Part shown: positions 33,562 through 41,771 of the stretch, in pieces
How the letters are laid out: each line of letters starts with the position of its first letter
How positions within the stretch are numbered: position 1 is the first letter of the stretch
DNA from: Subdoligranulum variabile
Lineage (GTDB): Bacteria > Bacillota > Clostridia > Oscillospirales > Ruminococcaceae
Length of the DNA stretch: 64,000 bases
Direction: 5' to 3'
Assembly: GCA_004554775.1 (NCBI GenBank)
Contig: SFKI01000002.1
Coordinates: 186,001 to 250,000 of the forward strand
Notes under the pieces: model-generated
The model's input: the letters and a program-made list of their open reading frames with translations, nothing else
What the model was told of the DNA's origin: nothing
Database searches by the model: none
Program-made: the position numbers and the translations under genes

Positions 33562-34251
33562 ATGGACTATACCCCCTATTTTGCTACACTACGCAAAACC
33601 AGCCTGCTGCGCGGCATGACGGATGCGGAACTGGCCGCGCTGATGGCAAGCCTGACCACCCGCGTACGGCGCTATGATAAAGGCGAGCTGCTGCTGATGG
33701 CTGGCTATGAGACCAAAGAAGTCGGCATGATTCTGGAGGGTGAGATCACCGCCACCAAGCCGATGCCGGACGGCACGCCCGTTACCATGGCGCGCATGGG
33801 CCCGGGCGGTGTGTTTGCCGATGTACTGGCGGGCGGCCGCAGCAAAAGCCCCGTGAACGTGACGGCAGCTTCGTCTTGCTTGGTGCTGTACCTGCCCTGC
33901 GCGGCCCTGCTGCGCCCGGGCGGCGAACCGAACGCCGCCCAGTGGAAGTTGCTGCAAAACTGGCTGGAAACGATCAGCAGCAAATATTTTGCGCTGGACC
34001 GCCGCCTGGAATTGCTGTGCTGCAAAAGCCTGCGCGGGCGCATCGGCCTGTGGCTGCTGGAACAGCGTGAGCAGACCGGCAGTGACACCTTTACCATTAC
34101 GATGACCCGCGCGGAACTGGCCGCCTACCTGAACTGCGACCGCAGCGCGTTAAGCCGCGAGCTGGGCCGCATGCAGGAAGACGGCCTGATCGAGTTGTTC
34201 CGCAGTACCTTTAAACTACCCGACCCGGAACGGTTGGCGAATGAAATGTGA
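33562..34251 (+). CDS. Crp/Fnr-family transcriptional regulator
   Basis: 229 residues from the ATG at 33562 behind GAGAGAGG. The open frame continues upstream, but that part is antisense to the binding-protein gene. The N-terminal cyclic-nucleotide-like beta-roll covers about 15-130 (KGELLLMAGYETKEVGMILEG). The dimer helix lies near 135-155. The Crp-type winged HTH (about 165-225) has MTRAELAAYLNCDRSALSRELGRM. The Fnr cluster cysteines at the extreme N-terminus are absent, and the Crp cAMP residues (RxS) are not evident. Four cysteines (SSCLVLYLPC near 115, LCCKS near 152) could make a heme or redox site. It heads an operon with three glycan/flavin genes, 9 nt before the next ATG. Confidence 0.9.
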   Translation: MDYTPYFATLRKTSLLRGMTDAELAALMASLTTRVRRYDKGELLLMAGYETKEVGMILEGEITATKPMPDGTPVTMARMGPGGVFADVLAGGRSKSPVNVTAASSCLVLYLPCAALLRPGGEPNAAQWKLLQNWLETISSKYFALDRRLELLCCKSLRGRIGLWLLEQREQTGSDTFTITMTRAELAAYLNCDRSALSRELGRMQEDGLIELFRSTFKLPDPERLANEM

Positions 34252-34260
34252 GGAGTTCCC

Positions 34261-35907
34261 ATGCCTTTTATGAATACTGTGTGGGCCCGCTGGAACGCGG
34301 CGCGCAATTGGCGGCCAGAAAAAGAGAAACGCTGGCATTATGCCTTTTTGATCTTTAGCTGGGCCTGTTTTGTTTTCGCCTGCTGGCGCACCTGGCAGGT
34401 CGTTTATGGGCGGATGTATTATTTGCTGGATTCTGATATGTCCAGTGAGTTAGTTTTGTCCCATCTGCTGCGGCAGGAACACAAACTGGTAACGCAGGAC
34501 TGGTTTTATTCGACCGAGCTGCGGGTGTTCAATATCCATTGGGCTTTTACCCCGCTGTTTTTCCTGTTTGACAACTGGCTGAAGGTTCGGCAGATTGGTA
34601 CGTTTATCGTGCTGGCACTGATGGTCGCGTCCTGTGCGTACTTCTGCTGGCAGGCGGGCATACGGCAGTTGTTCCCGCTGGTTGCCGCGCTGATGATGAC
34701 GCCGGTCAGCGATGCATACTTTCGCATTTTGTTGCTGACGATCAGCTACCCGCCCTACATCACGGCAACGTTTTTCACGATGGGGCTGCTGTTCCAGTAC
34801 ATGAAAACACCACGCCGCCGCACACAGATGGTGCAGTTGGTCGTTCTGACGGCATTTGCGGTGCTGCTGGGCACTAACGGACTGCGCCAGCTGCTGATCT
34901 TGTATCTGCCGCTGTTTCTGAGCGCGCTGCTGCTGGCTGTGCTCCGCTCTCCCGCGCAGGCAAGCGACACCCTGCCGGAGTTGGACACCCAGACAGGCCG
35001 GATGCTGCTGGGCAGCACCCTTGCACTGGTGGGCGCAGGTATCGGCTGGCAAATCAACGCTAAAGTACTGCGCTACATCTACCACTACACCAGCCAGGAG
35101 GGCGTACAGTTCAAGCCCTTTGTGGGGGCACGGCTGGAACGGCTGTTCACCGGTTGGCTGGAAAGTTTCGGCTACCAGGACAGCGGCTATATTACCTCAT
35201 CCAATCTGTTTTACAATGCGTTCTGCTTTTTGGCATTGCTGGTGCTGATCTGTGCGCTGGTCTCGCTGGTGCGCCGCCGGCAGAGCTACACCCTGCCGGA
35301 AAAGCTGATCTATATCATGGCACTGATTGCGTTTGTGATCTACCATGGACTGTATCTGTTTACCGATATGGTTTACTACACACGGTACAACATCCCCATT
35401 GTGGTGCTGATGATGCCGGTGGCGGTCGATTATCTGTACCGCCTGCCGCGCTGCCGCTTCTGGCGTGGTGCGTGCATCGGTGTGATGGCGGCGCTGCTGC
35501 TGTGGTGCGGCAACGACTACTATACCAAACTGTGGCCGCGCAACATGACCGGCAACCACGAGGAAGCCGTCGCCGCCCTGCGCGTGGCCGGGTACGCCGA
35601 AGGATATGCAACATTCTGGAATGGCAACATCATGGTAGAGCTTTCCAACGGTGCATTTGATATCCGCGTTTGGAACCCCGGCGAGCAGTTGCAGGATCCT
35701 GACAATGTTTACCAGTGGTTGCAGGAGACTGACCACGTAGGCACACACCCGGAAGGCCCTGTCTTTGTATTTTTGGAAAAACACGAATTGCAGGACATCC
35801 TAGGTGAACATCCCTTGGATAAGGGCACAGTCGAGTTTGAAAACGAAAATTATATTGCCTATGGCTACCCAAGCTACGACGCCATGCGTGCTGACTTTTT
35901 TGATTAA
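34261..35907 (+). CDS. GT-C-like polytopic membrane protein, unknown
   Basis: 548 residues with roughly ten hydrophobic helices, starting near 28-48. An Asp pair in the first outside loop (LLDSDMSSELVLSHLL, near 57) and a soluble C-terminal part (about 415-548) match the general layout of GT-C glycosyltransferases, which use polyprenyl-phosphate sugars. The next gene encodes a GtrB-like enzyme that makes such donors, and this strengthens the reading. I could not place it in a named GT family. Acceptor unknown. The start follows GTGAGGAG and lies 9 nt after the Crp/Fnr stop. Confidence 0.75.
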   Translation: MPFMNTVWARWNAARNWRPEKEKRWHYAFLIFSWACFVFACWRTWQVVYGRMYYLLDSDMSSELVLSHLLRQEHKLVTQDWFYSTELRVFNIHWAFTPLFFLFDNWLKVRQIGTFIVLALMVASCAYFCWQAGIRQLFPLVAALMMTPVSDAYFRILLLTISYPPYITATFFTMGLLFQYMKTPRRRTQMVQLVVLTAFAVLLGTNGLRQLLILYLPLFLSALLLAVLRSPAQASDTLPELDTQTGRMLLGSTLALVGAGIGWQINAKVLRYIYHYTSQEGVQFKPFVGARLERLFTGWLESFGYQDSGYITSSNLFYNAFCFLALLVLICALVSLVRRRQSYTLPEKLIYIMALIAFVIYHGLYLFTDMVYYTRYNIPIVVLMMPVAVDYLYRLPRCRFWRGACIGVMAALLLWCGNDYYTKLWPRNMTGNHEEAVAALRVAGYAEGYATFWNGNIMVELSNGAFDIRVWNPGEQLQDPDNVYQWLQETDHVGTHPEGPVFVFLEKHELQDILGEHPLDKGTVEFENENYIAYGYPSYDAMRADFFD

Positions 35908-35922
35908 GCGAGGATCGAAACG

Positions 35923-36909
35923 ATGAACAACCGGAAAGAACCCATCCTTTATATTGTGATCCCCTGCTATAATGAGCAGGAAGTGCTGCCTATTACGGCA
36001 CCGCTGTTTTTACAAAAGATCAACGCCTTGGCGGCGGCGGGCAAGATCAGCCCGGACAGCCGCGTGCTGTTTGTGAATGATGGCTCCAAGGATCGCACCT
36101 GGGAGATCATCAACGAACTGGCGGCCAGCGACGCGCATTACGTGGGCATCTGCCAAAGCCGCAACCGCGGCCACCAGAACGCTGTGCTGGCGGGCCTGAT
36201 GGAAGCGAAAGACCGCTGCGACATTACCATTTCCATCGACTGCGACGGCCAGGATGATATCAACGCCATGGACGGCATGGTGGACGCCTACCTGGACGGC
36301 TGCGATGTGGTGTACGGTGTGCGCAGCAAGCGCGACACGGATACCTTTTTTAAGCGTTTTACCGCCGAAAGCTTCTACAAACTGCTGAACGCCATGGGGG
36401 CCGAGGTGGTCTACAACCACGCAGACTACCGCCTGATGAGCGCGCGTGTGTTGCAGGAATTTGCCAAATTCAAGGAAGTAAACCTGTTTTTGCGCGGCAT
36501 GGTGCCGTTGGTAGGCTTTAAATCGACCAGCGTTGCCTACGAGCGCCACGAGCGCATTGCGGGCGAAAGCCACTATCCCCTGTCCAAGATGCTGTCGCTG
36601 GCGTTTGACGGCATTACCAGTTTGTCCATCAAGCCCATCCGGTTTATTACCGGGTTTGGCGTGATCGTGGCGCTGATCAGCTTTATCGGCGTGATTTGGG
36701 CGATGGTAGAAGCGATTCTGGGTCTGACGGTCTCCGGCTGGGCCAGCATGACCAGCATCATTTGCTTTGTATCCGGCGTGCAGCTGATCTGCTTGGGCGT
36801 TATTGGCGAGTACATTGGTAAAATTTATATGGAGACCAAGCACCGCCCGCGCTATATCATCAGCGAAACGACCCCGAATTTTGAGGATGCCAAGGAGGAC
36901 AACGCATGA
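35923..36909 (+). CDS. GtrB/DPM1-like polyprenyl-phosphate glycosyltransferase
   Basis: Family GT2 enzyme, 328 residues, that transfers a hexose from a nucleotide sugar to undecaprenyl phosphate on the inner face of the membrane. The N-terminal GT-A domain has YIVIPCYNEQEVLP near 10, LFVNDGSKDRTW near 50 and ISIDCDGQDDINAMDGM near 105. Two C-terminal helices (about 235-260 and 270-295) anchor it, as in GtrB. The MGLKSTSVAYERHERIAGESHY-type segment (here VGFKSTSVAYERHER) is typical. It is coupled by ATGA to a flavin reductase gene and follows a GT-C-like protein that may use its product. Confidence 0.93.
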   Translation: MNNRKEPILYIVIPCYNEQEVLPITAPLFLQKINALAAAGKISPDSRVLFVNDGSKDRTWEIINELAASDAHYVGICQSRNRGHQNAVLAGLMEAKDRCDITISIDCDGQDDINAMDGMVDAYLDGCDVVYGVRSKRDTDTFFKRFTAESFYKLLNAMGAEVVYNHADYRLMSARVLQEFAKFKEVNLFLRGMVPLVGFKSTSVAYERHERIAGESHYPLSKMLSLAFDGITSLSIKPIRFITGFGVIVALISFIGVIWAMVEAILGLTVSGWASMTSIICFVSGVQLICLGVIGEYIGKIYMETKHRPRYIISETTPNFEDAKEDNA

Positions 36910-37484
36910 GCCGCCAAGTTTGGAAAGGTTCTACCCTGCTGAACCCGGAACCGCCGGTGCTGGTAAGCTGCGGCAGCCCGGAAAAGCCAAACCTGATCAC
37001 AGTAGGCTGGTGCGGCACCATCTGTACCCAGCCGCCGATGCTGTCCATCAGTGTGCGGCCGGAACGGTACAGCCATAAGCTCATCAAAGAAAGCGGCGAG
37101 TTCGTTGTAAACCTGCCCACTGAAAGTCTGGTAAAAGCCATTGACTGGTGCGGCGTAAAAAGCGGCCGCGACGTGGACAAATTTGCCGCCATGCACCTGA
37201 CCGCCGCCCCTGCCGCCAAGGTGGGCACGGTGCTGCTGGAAGAAAGCCCCGTCAACCTGGAATGCAAGGTGACACAGGTCATCCCGCTTGGCAGCCACGA
37301 CCTGTTTTTGGCTGAGTGCGTGGCCGTGGATGTGGACGAAAAGCTGCTGGATGAAAACGGCAAGCTGTGCTTGAACAAGGCAAAGCTGATCGTATATTCC
37401 CATGGGGACTATCTGGCACTGGGGCGCAAACTGGGCAACTTCGGCTACAGCGTGCGCAAGAAAAGAAAGCCGGTAAAGAAATGA
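36906..37484 (+). CDS. Flavin reductase-like FMN-binding protein
   Basis: 192-residue cytoplasmic split-barrel flavoprotein. The family motif region GWCGTICTQPPMLSISVRPERYSH covers residues about 34-57 (shown here as GWCGTICTQPP and ISVRPERYS). EFVVNLPTESLV and the CKV...FLAECV strand follow. Members reduce free flavin or bind FMN as redox sensors. The gene overlaps gtrB by ATGA, so it belongs to the operon, though no glycan role for such a protein is known to me. The basic tail RKKRKPVKK is notable. Confidence 0.88.
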   Translation: MSRQVWKGSTLLNPEPPVLVSCGSPEKPNLITVGWCGTICTQPPMLSISVRPERYSHKLIKESGEFVVNLPTESLVKAIDWCGVKSGRDVDKFAAMHLTAAPAAKVGTVLLEESPVNLECKVTQVIPLGSHDLFLAECVAVDVDEKLLDENGKLCLNKAKLIVYSHGDYLALGRKLGNFGYSVRKKRKPVKK

Positions 37485-37542
37485 TTTCTGCGGGCGGATA
37501 TGGGATCCTCCCCTGCATTTTGCATACGAGCATATTACAAAG

Positions 37543-37576
37543 AAAAGCCACCGAAGCAAATGCTTCGGTGGCTTTT
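37543..37576. terminator. Bidirectional terminator between flavin reductase and the mgl operon
   Basis: Hairpin AAAAGCCACCGAAGC / GCTTCGGTGGCTTTT with an AAAT loop and A/T runs on both sides, between converging genes. Confidence 0.9.
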
Positions 37577-37580
37577 CCAG

Positions 37581-37805
37581 TTAAAGGATGCTCTTGCTTT
37601 TCAGTATGCCGATGCCGACTACTACGACAAGAGCGATAACGCATACGACGATGAACGCATCAATGTATTTCAGAGGGACTTTGGAGAAATTCTCGTAGAA
37701 ATTTTCAAAGGCGTTCAGCTGGCTGCGGTCGGGACGTTCCGATTTTTGTTCGGGTGCCTCGGGGGCAGACTGCGGGGTATTGGTTGTATTCTCGGTGTTT
37801 TGCAT
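37581..37805 (-). CDS. Small single-span membrane protein at the end of the mgl operon
   Basis: 74 residues. The polar N-terminus (about 1-45) is rich in T, E, P and S, and one helix follows (about 49-69, AFIVVCVIALVVVVGIGIL). It starts 6 nt after the mglC stop and shares its terminator, so it is expressed with the transporter. No family recognised. The segment FENFYENFSKVPLKYIDAFI resembles short membrane proteins seen beside sugar permeases in related Clostridia, but that is only an impression. Confidence 0.75.
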   Translation of the reverse strand: MQNTENTTNTPQSAPEAPEQKSERPDRSQLNAFENFYENFSKVPLKYIDAFIVVCVIALVVVVGIGILKSKSIL

Positions 37806-37811
37806 GGTAGA

Positions 37812-38795
37812 TTACTTCTTAGCCAGGTACTTGCGCAGGTCAAGGGCAACGGCGATGACGATGACAAGGCCCTGTGCAATGTAGGTGTAAGCGGGGTCGA
37901 CGCCCAGGAACTGGAGGCAGATCTTCAGGACTTCAAAGACCAGAACACCGACCAGAACGCCGGAGACCTTGCCGACGCCGCCGTTGGTGGAAACGCCGCC
38001 GATGGTGCAGGCTGCGATAGCTTCCAGCTCATAGCCGTTGCCGGTGTTGGTGGAAGCGCCGCCGGCCTTTGCGCCGACGAGGAAGCCACCGAGAGCATAC
38101 ATGCAGGAGGCCAGGATGTAAATGCGGATCAGGGACGCGGTGACGTTGACACCGGCAACCTGAGCGGCGTTCTCGTTGCCGCCGATGGCGTACATGTACT
38201 TGCCGTGACGGGTCTTATTGTACAGGAACCAGAAGAAGATGCCGACGATCAGCGCAAAGATGGCCAGGAACGGGATGGGGCCCAGCGTGCCGCTGGCAAC
38301 GGTCAGGTAGCTCTGCTTGTAACCGCCCATGGGCTGGTTGTTGGTGATGACGGAGCACAGGCCGTAAACGATGGTCTGCATGCCCAGCGTAGCGATGAAA
38401 GGAGGAACCCTCAGGAATGCGATAATGCAGCCGTTGATGGCACCAAAGCAGGCCATGATCGCCATGACGATTAGCAGGGCCACGGGCCATGGAATATCGG
38501 GCAGCCAGGGCAGCATGCGGGCAGAGTAGTCAACACTCTGCAGCAGCATGGCGGAGAAGCAGGCGGCCAGGCCGACCTGGCGGCCGGCGGACAGGTCAGT
38601 GCCCTTGGTGATCAAGCAGCCGGAAACGCCGCATGCGATGATGAAACGCGGGGCAACGTTCAGCAGCAGGTTTTTGCCGTTGGTAACGGTAAAGAAGTTC
38701 TGGGTAGTAGAACCTACAAACAACGCCAGCAGAACGATCAGGATGATGATGGCGTTATTGGAAAGGAACTTTTTTACATCGAATTTTTTCTCCAT
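37812..38795 (-). CDS. mglC: Galactose/methyl-galactoside ABC permease (MglC)
   Basis: 327-residue permease of the ribose/galactose type (BPD_transp_2), with about eight to ten helices. Characteristic segments are ITKGTDLSAGRQVGLAACFS near 62, RVPPFIATLGMQTIVYGL near 130, GGNENAAQVAGVNV near 203, and GGVSTNGGVGKVSGVLVGVL near 268. These are the conserved MglC/RbsC blocks. It follows mglA by 15 nt in the order mglB-mglA-mglC. Confidence 0.94.
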   Translation of the reverse strand: MEKKFDVKKFLSNNAIIILIVLLALFVGSTTQNFFTVTNGKNLLLNVAPRFIIACGVSGCLITKGTDLSAGRQVGLAACFSAMLLQSVDYSARMLPWLPDIPWPVALLIVMAIMACFGAINGCIIAFLRVPPFIATLGMQTIVYGLCSVITNNQPMGGYKQSYLTVASGTLGPIPFLAIFALIVGIFFWFLYNKTRHGKYMYAIGGNENAAQVAGVNVTASLIRIYILASCMYALGGFLVGAKAGGASTNTGNGYELEAIAACTIGGVSTNGGVGKVSGVLVGVLVFEVLKICLQFLGVDPAYTYIAQGLVIVIAVALDLRKYLAKK

Positions 38796-38810
38796 TTTCG
38801 GATCTCCTCC

Positions 38811-40319
38811 TTATTCAAACTGGGTAGCCAGCGTCATGATGTTCTCCTGATTCGCCTTATCACCGTCGATAAAGCCGGTGCAGCGGCCGTCGCACATGAC
38901 CATGATGCGGTCAGACATGCCGATCAGCTCGCTCATTTCGGAGGAGATCATGATGATGCTCTTGCCCTGTTTGGCCATCTCGGCGATGATGCAGTAAATT
39001 TCATACTTTGCACCGACGTCGATGCCGCGGGTCGGCTCGTCCATGATGAAAACATCGGGGTCGTTGGCCAGCCAGCGGGCAATCAGCACCTTCTGCTGGT
39101 TACCGCCGGACAGCGATTGAATCTGCGTTTTGGAGGACGGCGTCTTGATGGACAGCTTGGCGACGTTATCCTGCACGAGCTTTTCGATTTTATTGTCGTC
39201 CAGCATGATGCCGCCGATCAGATACTTGTTCAGCGATGCAATGGAGACGTTATCCGCAATGGAAAGCACACCCAGAATACCGGTGGCGCGGCGGTCCTCT
39301 GTCAGCATGGCGATGCCGTTTTTGATGGCGTCCTGCGGCTGGTTGATGGTCAGTTCCTTGCCCTTATAGGTGATGGTGCCCGACGTGTGGCAGCGCAGAC
39401 CGAACAGACCCTCCATCAGCTCGGTGCGCTGGGCACCGACCAGACCCGCAACGCCGAGGATCTCGCCCTTGCGGACGTTGAAGTTGACGTGACGGAAGCT
39501 CTTGGGGTTGATGGACGTGAAGTCCTTGACCTCAAACACGACCTCACCGGGCGTATTCGAGCGCGGCGGGTAGAGGTTCGACAGCTCACGTCCGACCATC
39601 TTGGTGATGATCATATCGGTGGTCAGTTCCTTGGCCTCCCAGGTGCCGATGTACTGGCCGTCGCGCATGATCGTGACTTCGTCGCTGATGCGAAGAATTT
39701 CGTCCATCTTGTGGCTGATGTAGACGATGGAAACGCCCTTGGCGCGCAGCTCGTCCACGATGGTGAACAACGCCTCGACCTCGGCCGCCGTCAGCGAGGA
39801 GGTCGGCTCGTCGAGGATCAGTACTTTGCAGTCTGCGGAGACCGCCTTGGCGATCTCAACCAGCTGCATCTGGGAAACGCTCAAGGTTCCGAGCTTTGCG
39901 TGCGGATCATAATTCAGATGGACTTCCTTCAGGACCTTGGCCGCATCCTCATACATCTTGTCTTGGTCGATGACGGTGACGGGTCCGTATTTCTTGGTTG
40001 GGTAGCGCCCGACGTAGATATTCTCGCCGATGGAACGCTCCGGGATGGGCTGCAATTCCTGGTGCACCATCGCAATGCCGCGATTCAGTGCATCCAGAGG
40101 TCCCTTGATCTGAACCTCCTGCCCCTCATAAATAACCTTGCCTTCGTCCATGTGGTAGATACCGAACATACACTTCATCAAGGTGGACTTGCCCGCGCCG
40201 TTCTCGCCCATCAGTGCATGGACGGTGCCGGGTTTCAATTTCAGCTGTGCGTGATTCAGTGCCTTGACGCCGGGGAACGTCTTGACGACATCACACATCT
40301 CCAAGCGGTACTCTGACAA
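38811..40319 (-). CDS. mglA: Galactose/methyl-galactoside ABC ATPase (MglA)
   Basis: 502-residue fused ATPase with two ABC domains. Domain 1 has Walker A GENGAGKSTLMKCMFGI near 38 and Walker B ILDEPTSSLT near 165. Domain 2 has the degenerate Walker A VAGLVGAQRTELMEGLFGL near 290 and signature SLSGGNQQKVLIARWL near 405. Walker B VFIMDEPTRGIDVG follows. This arrangement is universal in the MglA/RbsA/XylG group. Ribosome site AGGGGG lies in the leader. A stable hairpin upstream (40370-40399) probably trims read-through from mglB. Confidence 0.95.
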   Translation of the reverse strand: MSEYRLEMCDVVKTFPGVKALNHAQLKLKPGTVHALMGENGAGKSTLMKCMFGIYHMDEGKVIYEGQEVQIKGPLDALNRGIAMVHQELQPIPERSIGENIYVGRYPTKKYGPVTVIDQDKMYEDAAKVLKEVHLNYDPHAKLGTLSVSQMQLVEIAKAVSADCKVLILDEPTSSLTAAEVEALFTIVDELRAKGVSIVYISHKMDEILRISDEVTIMRDGQYIGTWEAKELTTDMIITKMVGRELSNLYPPRSNTPGEVVFEVKDFTSINPKSFRHVNFNVRKGEILGVAGLVGAQRTELMEGLFGLRCHTSGTITYKGKELTINQPQDAIKNGIAMLTEDRRATGILGVLSIADNVSIASLNKYLIGGIMLDDNKIEKLVQDNVAKLSIKTPSSKTQIQSLSGGNQQKVLIARWLANDPDVFIMDEPTRGIDVGAKYEIYCIIAEMAKQGKSIIMISSEMSELIGMSDRIMVMCDGRCTGFIDGDKANQENIMTLATQFE

Positions 40320-40369
40320 TTCGCTGGCCCCCTTCTGCTTAATCTTTTTGTAACCTTTTTGCGAAAAAG

Positions 40370-40399
40370 TGGGTGCGTGCGCACATGCACACGCACCCA
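40370..40399 (-). terminator. Attenuating hairpin between mglB and mglA
   Basis: On minus, TGGGTGCGTG pairs with CACGCACCCA and CTTTTTC follows. Such an intercistronic element usually gives more binding protein than ATPase/permease. Confidence 0.7.
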
Positions 40400-40432
40400 G
40401 AATCAGCTTGCGTTACGCAGCATAATTACGGA

Positions 40433-41491
40433 TTACTGGAAGTCCTTAACGTTGTCAGGAGTGACCTTGACGTAGTCAACGTAGACACTCTGCTCACCAG
40501 CAGCGTAGGTCTTGCCGCCCAGCAACTCTTCCATGCACTCAACAGCCTGGGTAGCCTGGCCGTTAGCGTCGTTCAGAACGGTACCGGTCATGTTGCCGTT
40601 AGCAACTTCGTTCTTGGCAGCGTCCAGAGCGTCGACACCAACGAGGTAGATGTCCTTGTTGACGGTACGGCCGGCAGCCTGGATAGCCTGCAGAGCGCCG
40701 ATAGCCATATCGTCGTTGTTGCAGAAGACAACTTCGATCTGATCGCCGAACTTAGCAAGGTCGTTCTGGCAGATTTCCTGGCCCTTGTTACGGTCCCAGT
40801 CACCGCGCTGCAGGTCGAGCTGCTCGACCTCAACGCCGGCATCGGTCAGAGCCTTGACGGAGTACTCGGTACGCAGCTGAGCATCGATATTCTCGGGGTC
40901 GCCCTGAATCATGATGTAGGAAACTTTGCCGTCGCCGTTGATGTCGCCCTTGTTCTCAGTGTCGAGGATCAGCTCGCCCTGGAAGGTGCCGGACTGAGCA
41001 GCGTCGCAACCAACATAGACCAGCTTGTCGTAAGCGGACATCTGATCGGCGGTGGGCTCACGGTTGATCAGGACGGTGGGAACATCGGCATCCTTAACGG
41101 TGGAGATGATCTGATCAGCAGCGGAGGTCATGACGGGGTTGATGATCAAAGCGTCGACACCCTGGGTGACGAAGGTGTTGATCTGCTCGTTCTGCTTGGC
41201 CTGGTCGTTGTTGCCGTCAACGATGGTGACCTCGTAGCCCTTGCCCTCGAGGATCTCCTGCAGAGCATTACGGTAGGTGGTCATGAAAGCATCATCGAAC
41301 TTGTAGATGCAGACGCCGACCTTGCCGCCCTGAGTGGCCTCGGTAACGCTCTCAGCTGCGCTCTCGGCAGCAGAGGTAGCGGCCTCAGAAGTAGCCTCAG
41401 AGGAAGCGGGGGCGCTGGATGCGGAAGAACCGCAAGCGGCCAGAGAAACGGCCATGGTGCCTGCAACAGCGAGTGCGAGTAACTTTTTCAT
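40433..41491 (-). CDS. mglB: Galactose/glucose-type sugar-binding lipoprotein (MglB)
   Basis: 352 residues from the ATG at 41491 behind AAGGAGAAAACAATT. Signal peptide with lipobox LAAC (Cys20), an S/A/E linker, then a type I periplasmic-binding fold from about residue 56. The calcium loop DINGDGKVSYI (near 185) and the hinge/ligand segments FDDAF and CNNDDMAIGALQAI match MglB. VGVDALDAA corresponds to the Asp that contacts the sugar. Glucose and galactose are the usual ligands. First gene of the operon, with a long leader. Expression probably needs the adjacent YesN-type regulator. Confidence 0.94.
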   Translation of the reverse strand: MKKLLALAVAGTMAVSLAACGSSASSAPASSEATSEAATSAAESAAESVTEATQGGKVGVCIYKFDDAFMTTYRNALQEILEGKGYEVTIVDGNNDQAKQNEQINTFVTQGVDALIINPVMTSAADQIISTVKDADVPTVLINREPTADQMSAYDKLVYVGCDAAQSGTFQGELILDTENKGDINGDGKVSYIMIQGDPENIDAQLRTEYSVKALTDAGVEVEQLDLQRGDWDRNKGQEICQNDLAKFGDQIEVVFCNNDDMAIGALQAIQAAGRTVNKDIYLVGVDALDAAKNEVANGNMTGTVLNDANGQATQAVECMEELLGGKTYAAGEQSVYVDYVKVTPDNVKDFQ

Positions 41492-41603
41492 AATTGTTTT
41501 CTCCTTCTTTTTGCAGTGGATTTTTGTGGGTTGCCTGTAGAGGAGGCAGACCCTGTTGACAGTTATTATGTTACCTGATAGAAGATGAAAAAACAAGGAG
41601 AAA

Positions 41604-41633
41604 TTTCACCGATAAAGATGTAATTTTTTCACC
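41604..41633 (-). promoter_or_regulatory. Direct repeats GGTGAAA upstream of mglB, possible YesN operator
   Basis: On minus, GGTGAAA occurs twice 23 bp apart (41627-41633 and 41604-41610), about two helical turns. They lie just upstream of a weak core promoter (CATAAT -10 in GGTAACATAATAAC, no good -35). AraC-family response regulators often bind such spaced direct repeats next to weak -35 regions. Assignment to the neighbouring regulator is inference. Confidence 0.4.
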
Positions 41634-41723
41634 CTATTGGACGGTTTCTACATTTACGGACAATATGTTTTGTGCAGAATGCACAGCAAAAGTGACGAAA
41701 TAGTTATGGCTGTAATAAAATTG

Positions 41724-41752
41724 CAAAAAAAAATTCCCGCAGAAGCTGCGGG
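41724..41752 (-). terminator. Terminator after the sugar-sensor operon
   Basis: On minus, CCCGCAG-CTT-CTGCGGG is followed by AATTTTTTTTT. It lies about 20 nt after the binding-protein stop. Confidence 0.9.
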
Positions 41753-41771
41753 ATCGTGTGATTTTATACGG

